Shown in pieces: positions 42,681-50,590 of a stretch of DNA of 64,000 nt (positions are counted from its first letter, which is position 1; each line of letters starts with the position of its first letter). The notes under the pieces are model-generated. The model was not told where the DNA came from and did not search any database. It saw only the letters and a list, made by a program, of their open reading frames with translations. The DNA is from Phycisphaerae bacterium (GTDB taxonomy: Bacteria > Planctomycetota > Phycisphaerae > UBA1845 > PWPN01), in NCBI GenBank assembly GCA_012729395.1, contig JAAYDF010000142.1, forward strand, positions 1-64,000, read 5' to 3'. A program made the translations under genes and the position numbers.

Positions 42681-45620
42681 ATGACCCCACAGCAGTTCAT
42701 CAGCAAATGGCAGCGCAGCACACTGACCGAACGGTCGGCGTGTCAGCAGCATTTCCTCGACCTGTGCGAGCTTCTCGGTCAGCCCAAGCCCGCGCAGGCC
42801 GACCCCCAAGGGGCCTGGTACACCTTTGAACGCGGCGTGCACAAGACCGGCGGCGGCGACGGGTGGGCCGACGTGTGGATGCGCGGGCATTTCGGCTGGG
42901 AGTACAAGGGCAAGAAACGCGACCTCGTCGAGGCCTACAAGCAGCTCCTCCTCTACCGCGAGGACCTCGAAAACCCGCCGCTGCTGATCGTCTGCGACAT
43001 GGACCGCTTCGAGGTCCACACCAACTTCACCGGCACGGTCAAGCGAGTCTATGCCTTCGATCTGGCGGGCCTCTCCGACCCGGTCAACCTCGACGTGCTA
43101 CGCAAGGTGTTCACCGAGCCGCACACCCTCCGCCCCGAGCAGACCAGCGTCGGCATCACCGAAGCCGCCGCCGCCTCGTTCGGCCAGATTGCCGACGCCC
43201 TCCGCGGGCGCGGCGTCCCCGCCCCGCAGGCCGCCCACTTCCTCATGAAGCTCATCTTCTGCTTCTTCGCCGAAGACATCCGCCTGCTGCCCAAGGATCT
43301 GTTCACCTCGCTGCTGGCCAAGTGCAAGGACGATCCACAACGCCTCAGCCGCCTGCTGCGGCAGCTTTTCGAGGCCATGACGCGCGGCGGCGACTTCGGC
43401 GCGGATACCATCTCGTACTTCAACGGCGGGCTCTTCGCCGACGCCCAAGTGGTCGATCTGGCCGAGACCGACATCGAGGCCTTGCTCCGGCTGGCCGCTT
43501 ACGACTGGTCGCAGGTCGAGCCGTCGATCTTCGGCACGCTGTTCGAGCGCACGCTCGACCCGGCCAAGCGGGCCCAGATCGGCGCCCACTACACCAGCAA
43601 GGAGGACATCCTCACGCTCGTCGAGCCGGTCCTCATGGCCCCGCTGCGCCGCGAGTGGGCCGAGGTACGCCGGCGGTGTGACGCCCTGTGGCCCAAGATC
43701 ATCGCCGCCCCCGCCCGCACGCGCCGCCGGGGCGTTGACTCGAAGGAACGCCGCAAGCACGACCGGTTGATCCAGGACTTCATCGAGCGCCTGGCCCAGG
43801 TCCGCGTGCTGGACCCGGCCTGCGGGTCGGGCAATTTTCTCTACGTGTCCATCCAGCGGTTGCTGGACATGGAGAAGGAGGTCATCGCCTACGCCGCCGA
43901 CCGTCAGCTCCCCCTGCTCCCGCACGTCCGCCCGACGCAGCTTGCCGGCATCGAGATCAACCCCTACGCCCAGGAACTCGCCCAGGTGGTCATCTGGATC
44001 GGCTACCTGCAATGGATGCACCACAACGGCTTCAGCCCGCCCCGCGACCCGGTGCTCGACCCCATCCAGAGCATCCGCTGCATGGACGCCATCGTGGACC
44101 TCTCCGATCCCAAGCACCCCCAAGAGCCCGACTGGCCCGAGGCCGACGTGGTCGTGGGGAATCCGCCGTTCCTGGGGGGCAACCGCGTACGGCAGGGGCT
44201 CGGTGATGATTATACAGAGACCATGTTCGCACTATGGAAAGACCGGGTTCCTGCCTTTGCGGACCTGTGCTGCTACTGGTTCGAGCAGAGCCGGGCGATG
44301 ATCCAGGCCGGCAGACTCAAGCGAGCAGGCCTGCTCGCAACCCAGGGCATACGGGGTGGGGCCAACCGCGAAGTGCTCAGGCGGATCAAGGAGACCGGTG
44401 GCATCTTCTTCGCCATTTCGGATCGGGATTGGATTCTCGACGGAGCCAATGTCCATGTGTCGATGATCGGCTTCGACGATGGAAGGGAAACCGAGAGAGT
44501 TTTGGATGGTACCGCTGTAGCAGCGATTACTCCCGACCTACGGTCTGGTCAGGATCTGACGACTGCGCGAATCCTGCCTGTCAACTCCGGCATTCAAATG
44601 GAGGGGGTGAAGAAGGGGGCGAAGTTCGACCTGGACGAAAAAACAGCCCGACAATTGCTATCGCGACCCAATCCCAACCGGTTTCCGAACTCCAATGTCA
44701 TTCGGCAGTATGTCAACGGGGAGCAACTGTACAGGTCGCGCGCCATGGGCTGGCTGATCTGTTTTCCCCCAGACGCAGACCTGTCTGAAGCGGCGCAATA
44801 CGAGGGACCGTTTGAATACATCAAGACCCACGTCTTTCCGAAGTACGGAATAACGAGGCGCAAGTGGTGGGTGCACGAGCGGCCGCGACCGGAAATGGCC
44901 CGAGCACTCGCAGGCGTGTCACGTTACATCGCAACCGTGCGCCATTCGAAGCACCGCCTCTTCGTATGGCTCGACAGATCTGTGGTTTGTGACAGTGCAA
45001 TTGTCCTGTTTCCCCGCGACGACGACTACTTCTTCGGCGTGCTGCACTCGGCGGTTCACGAGCGGTGGTCGCTCCGCATGGGGACGGCCCTTGAAGACCG
45101 GCCCCGTTACACGCCGACGACGTGTTTCGAGACGTTCGCGTTTCCGCCGCTGGCCGGGGGCATCGCCAAGGATGTGCCGGCGGCGGACGACTTTGCCGGC
45201 GCACCGGCGGATTACGACCCGGAGCGGGCACGGGCGTTGCGTACGCGGATCGCGACCGCCGCCGCACGGCTCAACGAACTGCGCGAGAACTGGCTCAACC
45301 CCACCAACCCGGACGGCTCGCCCGCCCTTTCCGCCGCCGAGCTCAAGAAGCGAACGCTGACCAACCTCTACAACCAGCGTCCGACCTGGCTGGAACTCGC
45401 CCACCTGGAACTCGATCGCGCCGTCCTGGCCGCCTACGCCTGGCCCGAGGCCTGGGCCGAGGCCCTCCAGCCCAACCGCGACCCCGGCGGCAAAGTCAAC
45501 CCCATCCTCGGCGTCGCCGACCCCGCCGTCGAGCAGGAAACCCTCGCCCGACTGCTGGCGCTGAACCTGGAGATGGCAGACCCGCCGCGCAACGACAGCC
45601 TGCTTGCACCTAAGACTTGA
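42681..45620 (+). CDS. MmeI-like type IIL restriction-modification enzyme (nuclease, methyltransferase and target recognition in one chain)
   Basis: A 979-residue protein. The N-terminal nuclease has D64-x9-E74-Y-K76, the same D-x9-ExK spacing known for MmeI. The adenine methyltransferase has SAM motif I DPACGSGNFLY near 378 and catalytic NPPF near 494. A target-recognition region follows (about 620-850), with WWVHERPRPEMARAL and YIATVRHSKHRLFVWL typical of MmeI-family enzymes. One chain would both methylate and cut, so no separate specificity subunit is needed. Codon use changes abruptly near 44170 and back near 45050, marking the recognition part as a probable swapped segment. The BREX-like YeeA family is an alternative, but the PD-ExK N-terminus favours MmeI. 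Confidence 0.9.
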   Translation: MTPQQFISKWQRSTLTERSACQQHFLDLCELLGQPKPAQADPQGAWYTFERGVHKTGGGDGWADVWMRGHFGWEYKGKKRDLVEAYKQLLLYREDLENPPLLIVCDMDRFEVHTNFTGTVKRVYAFDLAGLSDPVNLDVLRKVFTEPHTLRPEQTSVGITEAAAASFGQIADALRGRGVPAPQAAHFLMKLIFCFFAEDIRLLPKDLFTSLLAKCKDDPQRLSRLLRQLFEAMTRGGDFGADTISYFNGGLFADAQVVDLAETDIEALLRLAAYDWSQVEPSIFGTLFERTLDPAKRAQIGAHYTSKEDILTLVEPVLMAPLRREWAEVRRRCDALWPKIIAAPARTRRRGVDSKERRKHDRLIQDFIERLAQVRVLDPACGSGNFLYVSIQRLLDMEKEVIAYAADRQLPLLPHVRPTQLAGIEINPYAQELAQVVIWIGYLQWMHHNGFSPPRDPVLDPIQSIRCMDAIVDLSDPKHPQEPDWPEADVVVGNPPFLGGNRVRQGLGDDYTETMFALWKDRVPAFADLCCYWFEQSRAMIQAGRLKRAGLLATQGIRGGANREVLRRIKETGGIFFAISDRDWILDGANVHVSMIGFDDGRETERVLDGTAVAAITPDLRSGQDLTTARILPVNSGIQMEGVKKGAKFDLDEKTARQLLSRPNPNRFPNSNVIRQYVNGEQLYRSRAMGWLICFPPDADLSEAAQYEGPFEYIKTHVFPKYGITRRKWWVHERPRPEMARALAGVSRYIATVRHSKHRLFVWLDRSVVCDSAIVLFPRDDDYFFGVLHSAVHERWSLRMGTALEDRPRYTPTTCFETFAFPPLAGGIAKDVPAADDFAGAPADYDPERARALRTRIATAAARLNELRENWLNPTNPDGSPALSAAELKKRTLTNLYNQRPTWLELAHLELDRAVLAAYAWPEAWAEALQPNRDPGGKVNPILGVADPAVEQETLARLLALNLEMADPPRNDSLLAPKT

Positions 45621-45713
45621 CGGTGGCATACTCTCAATGGCCAGGCTGTTGTCGAACTGGCCACACGAACGGTTTCTGAGCGCTTGTTGCGTACGGCATG
45701 TGAGGCCTGGCCG

Positions 45714-47855
45714 GTGAAAGACGAAACCAATCTTCAGATTACCATTGCCGCAGTCCGCGCGGATCACCCCGGCGTGAACGACGTTATAAGACTCGCCGAT
45801 CAGAATTGCGGCCGACTCGGCTTTGTACCGGCAGAAGCCCTCCGCAGGGCAGCCGGGCAAAGGAAGATCCTCGTCGCTATCGGCGCGGAGAATCAGGTTC
45901 TCGGATACGTATGGTACAGCGTGACTCAATCGACGGCGGAAGCCCGGATTCACCATTTGTGTGTTGCTTCAGACCACCGGAAGGGCGGAGTTGGTCGGAG
46001 GCTTGTCGACGCAATAAAGCATTGCACAATGAATCTGCGCGGCATTGTGCTGCATTGTCGCAGGGACTATGAGGATTCGTCCAGGTTCTGGCGAAGTGTT
46101 GGCTTCGTGCCCCTCGCCGAGATACGTGGGCGCGGTAGGGATGAGACGCGTCTCACGTGCTTTCGGTTTGACCATGGGCATGCCGACCTGTGGACCGACC
46201 ATCGTGCGCACCTTGCACAAACCAAGGCTGTTGCAGTACTGGACGCGAACGTCTTCTTTGATTTGGCTGGCGAGTCCAGCTCAACCCACAACGAATCTCA
46301 AGCACTCAGGGCGGACTGGGTTGCCGAGTACGCTGTGCTCTGGATAGCCGATGAGCTGTACGCGGAGATCGATCGGCATTCTGACCCAATCCGGCGACAC
46401 AAACATCGCGATTTCGCTCGTGGATTCCATCGTCTGTCGGCCACCGTGCCGGAGAATGATGCGGCACTCTCAGTTCTTGAACAGATCTTGCCGACTGCCC
46501 GCTCCGAGTCGGACCAATCAGATCGCAGGCACTTAGCAACGGCCGTGGCGGGAGGGGCGCATTTCTTCATTTCACGAGACAGGGTGCTACTCCAGCACGC
46601 TCCACAGATCGCCGAGCGGTATGGGCTGAGCGTCGTGTCACCGCTAGAGTTTATTCTTAGCATCGATGAACTTCAGCATGGGTGGCACTATCAACCAGCC
46701 CGTTTGGCGGGTTCAGGGCTGGCCATCCAGATGATCTCGGGCAAGGATGTACGGACACTGAGCGATGAGTTCTTGAACTACGGCGATGGCGAAACCAAAG
46801 CAGAGTTCGAGAGGCGACTGCGCACACAGCTTGCAGACGTGGGGAATACCCGAGGGTATATCGTCCGCGACGGAACTCGAAGTCTGGCGCTCATGGTCTT
46901 GTCCCGCAGACCCGACTCTGCAATGGAGATTGCTTTCCTTCGTGTACGGCCATACCCACTCGGGCCAACTCTAGCCTGTCACCTGGCCTGTAAGGCCATC
47001 CAGATTGCAGTCGGCGATGCAGCTCCTGTGACCATTCTCTCCGATGTCCGTTGCCAGGACTTTGTCCGAACTACTTGCGGCGAGCTTGGGTTTGTGGTTG
47101 CTGGCGACCATTTGGCCAAGATCAGCCTCCAAGGTCTTTTCGCCCCGGACGCGATCCTTCAGAAGATTGAGGACCTGCACACAACACAGCCTAAGTTGAA
47201 GGCAGAAACCGAGCCGATCGCAGACGCGGTATCCCGGTATCACCTACCAGACTGCTCTGCTGCCGAACTCGCCCGCGTTGAGAAGTTGCTCTGGCCAATG
47301 AAGCTTGATACTGAGCGGTTGCCCGCGTACATGGTTCCGATCAAGGCCAAATGGGCTACACACTTGTTCGATGAGAATCTCGCCGCTCAGGAACTCTTTT
47401 CCGTGGACACATTTCTCTCGCTTCAGCATGAGAATGTATACTATCGGGCGGCCCGCCAGCGTATCGTCACTGCCCCCGGACGGATTCTGTGGTACATTAG
47501 TGAGACCCGAGATTACGACGGGACCGCTCAAATTCGTGCCTGTTCGCGGGTCGAAGAAGTTGTTGTCGCACCAGCACACACACTGTTCAAGAGGTTTAGT
47601 CGACTTGGCGTATTCGGTTGGCGCGACGTGTTATCGACGGCCAGGAACAAACCGAACGCGGACATTATGGCGATCCGGTTTGCCGGGACTGAATTGCTGT
47701 CCTGCCCGGTTCCGCGGGGGGAGGTGCGCCGGGTGCTGAGCGAGGAACGCGAAGGCAAGACACCTCAGTTTACGACTGCCCTGGAACTCTCACACCGTGA
47801 GTTTGCCCGTTTATACGTACTCGGCCAGGGAATCACGACTGGAGGTTCCGCATGA
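45714..47855 (+). CDS. GNAT - PIN - GNAT-like - PUA-like multidomain protein
   Basis: A 713-residue protein that I cannot name. Residues 8-150 are a GNAT acetyltransferase with the acetyl-CoA motif VASDHRKGGVGRRLVDA. Residues 172-315 are a PIN nuclease domain with Asp177 (VLDANVFFDLA), Glu214 (ELYAEID), Asp270 and Asp289 (FFISRDR), the full acidic set. About 340-475 is a second degenerate GNAT-like fold. About 540-700 is a PUA/EVE-like barrel (GRILWYISETRDYDG, RFSRLGVFGWRDV). GTG at 45714 has GAGG eight bases upstream. Its stop overlaps the ASCH gene (ATGA). GC content is visibly lower than the flanks. It likely senses and cuts or modifies RNA. Confidence 0.82.
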   Translation: MKDETNLQITIAAVRADHPGVNDVIRLADQNCGRLGFVPAEALRRAAGQRKILVAIGAENQVLGYVWYSVTQSTAEARIHHLCVASDHRKGGVGRRLVDAIKHCTMNLRGIVLHCRRDYEDSSRFWRSVGFVPLAEIRGRGRDETRLTCFRFDHGHADLWTDHRAHLAQTKAVAVLDANVFFDLAGESSSTHNESQALRADWVAEYAVLWIADELYAEIDRHSDPIRRHKHRDFARGFHRLSATVPENDAALSVLEQILPTARSESDQSDRRHLATAVAGGAHFFISRDRVLLQHAPQIAERYGLSVVSPLEFILSIDELQHGWHYQPARLAGSGLAIQMISGKDVRTLSDEFLNYGDGETKAEFERRLRTQLADVGNTRGYIVRDGTRSLALMVLSRRPDSAMEIAFLRVRPYPLGPTLACHLACKAIQIAVGDAAPVTILSDVRCQDFVRTTCGELGFVVAGDHLAKISLQGLFAPDAILQKIEDLHTTQPKLKAETEPIADAVSRYHLPDCSAAELARVEKLLWPMKLDTERLPAYMVPIKAKWATHLFDENLAAQELFSVDTFLSLQHENVYYRAARQRIVTAPGRILWYISETRDYDGTAQIRACSRVEEVVVAPAHTLFKRFSRLGVFGWRDVLSTARNKPNADIMAIRFAGTELLSCPVPRGEVRRVLSEEREGKTPQFTTALELSHREFARLYVLGQGITTGGSA

Positions 47856-48310
47856 ACAAGGCGCTCCTGTTGTCAGTCAGAGCACACTTTGCCGAGATGA
47901 TCTTCGAGGGGACGAAGACCTTTGAACTTCGACGGCGTCAACCGAAGGTACAGCGCGGCGACTACCTTATCATTTATGTGCCTGCGCCGTTCAAGCGGAT
48001 CGCGGGTATTGTTGCCGTTGACGATGTGATTGAGGCCCGTGTTCCTACACTCTGGCGGCGTGTGCGGCTGAACTGTGGGATCGCTTATCGCGATTTCTTG
48101 TCTTACTTTTCTGGCTTGTCAGTCGGTTTTGGGATCGTTCTAACCAGGCCAGCTCGGCTTGCGTCCCCAGTGCCATTGGAGGCGTTGCGCGCCCTTGAGC
48201 CGGGTTTTAGCCCGCAGGGATATAAGTACCTGAGCCGAGATGACATTACCGACGCTCTTGTGCGCCTCCGACCTTACGCTGGCCGCCGCGATCAGCGAAT
48301 TCCATCGTGA
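47852..48310 (+). CDS. ASCH-domain (PUA-like) protein
   Basis: A 152-residue protein with the ASCH signature G-x-K-x-x-E-x-R at residues 20-27 (GTKTFELR) in ALLLSVRAHFAEMIFEGTK. ASCH domains are predicted RNA- or nucleotide-binding folds related to PUA. In several known cases they hydrolyse modified nucleosides or accompany acetyltransferases. It is translated from an ATG that overlaps the stop of the GNAT-PIN gene, which suggests a bipartite system made in fixed ratio. Low GC, like its neighbour, suggests joint transfer. Confidence 0.88.
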   Translation: MNKALLLSVRAHFAEMIFEGTKTFELRRRQPKVQRGDYLIIYVPAPFKRIAGIVAVDDVIEARVPTLWRRVRLNCGIAYRDFLSYFSGLSVGFGIVLTRPARLASPVPLEALRALEPGFSPQGYKYLSRDDITDALVRLRPYAGRRDQRIPS

Positions 48311-48810
48311 GGAAGACCGAGGGGTATACCGACTCCATGCTGACCCGGGCATAAACGGCACATCACTGATTATGGACCGGCCGGGCTGATGTGCCGAAGC
48401 TCTCGCCTCTGCAGTCCTCTCCGATCTCTGCGATAAGAAGAAGAGGATGGGTGAGGGACCGGTTGCCCGGCGACGGGATGAGGGATGCCTGGCCGTGGCG
48501 GGATGAGCGACGGCATGAACGGCCCTTTCAGGGCCGAGGCTTGGTGCGGGATGCGGTTCCCAGGCCTTCAGCCTGGGCTGACAGAACGAGCCCTTCAGGC
48601 TCGAAGACCTTGGCCGGCATCCTTCAAACTCGACGACCGCATACCGGGGGCGGCACTGCTGGCCCAGCCTTCCAGCAGATCGATCGCGATGATCGAAGGC
48701 GGAGGTCGCTGCTCATTGGGGCGTGACTGGCAGTCCGCCCGGCTCCGGTGGCAAGACGAATGCCCAAGGCCCAATGACCAATCAATGACCAAGCCCGAAA
48801 CCAGAACTCC

Positions 48811-48891
48811 GGCGGGTGGCATGGGCCTGTACTCAGGCCCGTGGCCTCCCTCGGCGCAACCACGGGTCGGAGTACCGACCCATGCCACCCG
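48811..48891. repeat. GGTGGCATGGG..CCCATGCCACC palindromic repeat
   Basis: Arms GCGGGTGGCATGGG (48811-48824) and CCCATGCCACCCGC (48878-48891) are exact complements, with an inner pair CCCGTGG/CCACGGG. A related copy lies at 55013-55097 with the same arms but a different centre. The element is a dispersed hairpin-forming repeat. Confidence 0.85.
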
Positions 48892-49335
48892 CCGTTCGTC
48901 ATTCGTCATTCGGACTTGATTGGTCATTGGCGCTTCGCCATGGATCATTTCGCCCGCTGAGGGCGAGTTGCGCCCTGCCCATTTCGCTCTGGAGGAGCGA
49001 CGGTGTGTGGCCACGGGTGGAGCGGCGCGACGGCGCAGCCGGCCGACGCGGAACCCGTGGAAACGGGATCCCTCTTTTTGTCTGCCCGCCCCGGCAGGGG
49101 CGGAGGAGGGCGCGTGCGAGGTGTTGATTCGTCGTTGGCCCGCCGGTGCGTGGGCTGATCCGGCAGTCCCATCCTCCACCCCTCCGGGGTGGGGGATAGA
49201 GCGTGGAGCCGTCACCCACGGGTTTCGTTCGCCTGCGGCTCACTCCACCCGTGGCTACGGCCCGGCGCCCCTCCGGGGCGGGGTAACCGCACCGGGGGCA
49301 TAGGGGTTCTTGATCGGGTCCATGCCTGAGTTACA

Positions 49336-49383
49336 GCGAGTTTATCCTGGTTTATCAATCGCTGATAAACTTGCTAAACTCGC
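49336..49383. repeat. Long AT-rich imperfect hairpin
   Basis: GCGAGTTTATC..GGTTTATCA (49336-49357) pairs with TGATAAAC..TAAACTCGC (49363-49383) around a five-base loop. The stem is 17-21 bp with one internal mismatch bubble. Its AT-rich sequence stands out in GC-rich DNA. It is not followed by a T run. Confidence 0.8.
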
Positions 49384-49575
49384 TCGAATCTCCTGAAGGG
49401 TTGTGGCATGTGGTTCCAAGACCTTCGGCCTGGGCTTGCGCAACGTGCCCTGCAGGCTCGGCGTTTGCAGTCACCGATCGCCGAGGATGGGCGAGGCAGG
49501 GAGAGTGCTGAGTGATGAGTCACGGGACAGTCGAGCCGGGGACGCGAGTCCCCGGGTGGGATCGGGGAAGCCGTG

Positions 49576-49748
49576 GATTGGAGATTGGAGATTGCAGATT
49601 GCGGAGGGGGCAGAGATTGGAGATTGGAGATTGCAGATTGCGGAGGGGGCAGGGATTGGAGATTGGAGATTGCAGATTGCGGAGGGAGGCAGGGATTGGA
49701 GATTGGAGATTGGAAATTGGAGATTGCGGAGGGAGGCGGGGATTGGGG
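49576..49748. repeat. Tandem repeat of a GATTGGA/GATTGCA heptad unit
   Basis: Four to five tandem units of about 39-47 bases, each made of heptads GATTGGA, GATTGGA, GATTGCA, GATTGCG and a linker GAGGGGGCAG. Periods are 39, 39, 40 and 47 bases, so the array has been edited by heptad gain. It begins right after the 3' end of the HYExAFE gene. It is not CRISPR-like: there are no unique spacers. Confidence 0.92.
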
Positions 49749-49749
49749 G

Positions 49750-50274
49750 TCAGGATTCGCAGACCATCTCGTCGACGGGGTGGGCGATGTCGCGGAAGGC
49801 GGCGGCGGGGACGCTGACGGTTTGCCAGCGGTCGGAGCGGGCGCGGCAGTGCTGCTGGTAATCGGCCAGTAGGACGGACAGGAAGGCGTAGCGTTGGCCG
49901 TCGAACTCGTGGGCGGGCTGGTCTGCGGGCCAGCGGGCGGGATCGCCCTGGAGGTGGTAGACGAACACGAAGCGTGCCTGGAAGTCGTCGCCGAAGACCG
50001 CCTGCCATTCGGAGAGGCCCTCGATATCCTCGCGGGTGACCCAGTTCTCCCAATATCGTCGGCCGCCGCGCGTGCCGACGTAGGGGAACTGACGGCCCTT
50101 GACGTCCACCAGCCACGGATGCTGGCCGGCAGGATAGACCAGCAGGTCGAAGGATTTGACCTTCGAGCCGGCCAGGATGGCCCGTCGCGTTTCATCGACG
50201 GGGACGTAGGGGATATCGCGGCTTCGCAGGAAGCCCATGAAGGCGTTCTCGTAGTGGCCGTGTCGATGTGCCAT
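49750..50274 (-). CDS. HYExAFE family nuclease-like protein
   Basis: A 174-residue protein with the planctomycete HYExAFE signature near the N-terminus (HGHYENAFM, here with Met for the last Glu). Glu9, Asp43 (FDLLVYP) and the D-x-K of LVDVKGRQF (Asp57, Lys59) form the arrangement of a PD-(D/E)xK nuclease such as a Holliday-junction or Vsr-like fold. I do not know a proven activity. The start at 50274 is the only sensible ATG. The tandem heptad repeat abuts its 3' end. Confidence 0.82.
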   Translation of the reverse strand: MAHRHGHYENAFMGFLRSRDIPYVPVDETRRAILAGSKVKSFDLLVYPAGQHPWLVDVKGRQFPYVGTRGGRRYWENWVTREDIEGLSEWQAVFGDDFQARFVFVYHLQGDPARWPADQPAHEFDGQRYAFLSVLLADYQQHCRARSDRWQTVSVPAAAFRDIAHPVDEMVCES

Positions 50275-50586
50275 GGTGCGGACTCGCGTCAGTGTTCCCC
50301 GGTTCGCATTCCGTACGGCTGGGGAAGTGAGAAGTCAGAGGTGAGAAGTGAGAAACCTTGTCCCCCGCAAGTGCCGCCCGACGTCACCGCCGGTGAGGTG
50401 ACGCGGTACGTGCGGGAGGCGGTTTCTTGTCAATTCTCCATTCCTCATTCCCAATTCCGCCCGCTACAGACTACAACTGCGGGGTGTATTCGACCAGTTC
50501 CGCCGGCCGCTACGGGGGGCGGCCGCAACCCGAGCTTGTCCACTGCGTCGGCGAACCGTTCCGCCGGCCGCCGCGGGGGGCGGCCG
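50275..50586. other. 312-bp intergenic region with REP-like palindromes
   Basis: No gene is seen. The left part has a GAAGTGAGAA-type direct repeat (50324-50354) and a small hairpin CGTCACC..GGTGACG near 50390. The right part holds two palindromes described under 50501-50590. Confidence 0.6.
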
Positions 50587-50590
50587 CTAC
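50501..50590. repeat. Two GGCCGCC..GGCGGCC palindromes; one supplies the hisS stop codon
   Basis: Copies at 50501-50529 and 50561-50590 are variants of the 14057 element, with GGCCGC/GCGGCC arms. The second overlaps the hisS stop codon (the CTA at 50587-50589 is TAG on the minus strand), so the 3' end of hisS lies in the repeat. Confidence 0.85.

Larger units (their letters stand above)
48311..49749. other. 1.4-kb gene-free region of repeats
   Basis: No convincing gene is present; every open frame is short, antisense-symmetric and low in coding character. It holds several palindromes: GGTGGCATGGG-type at 48811-48891, paired CCAATGACCAATCA and TGATTGGTCATTGG blocks near 48770 and 48917, and related CCTTCAGCCTGGGCT-type pieces near 48565 and 49421. 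It also holds a strong AT-rich hairpin and the tandem heptad array. It may be a landing zone that grew by insertion of repeat elements next to the mobile island. Confidence 0.75.

Noticed and set aside
48485-49303. Short overlapping open frames in the repeat zone
   Set aside because: They follow palindromic repeats, change with strand symmetry, and lack ribosome sites and protein features.
49336-49383. Integron attC site
   Set aside because: The hairpin lacks the RYYYAAC/GTTRRRY core pair and there is no integrase nearby.
49576-49748. CRISPR-like tandem array
   Set aside because: The repeats are heptads with no unique spacers and no cas genes are near.
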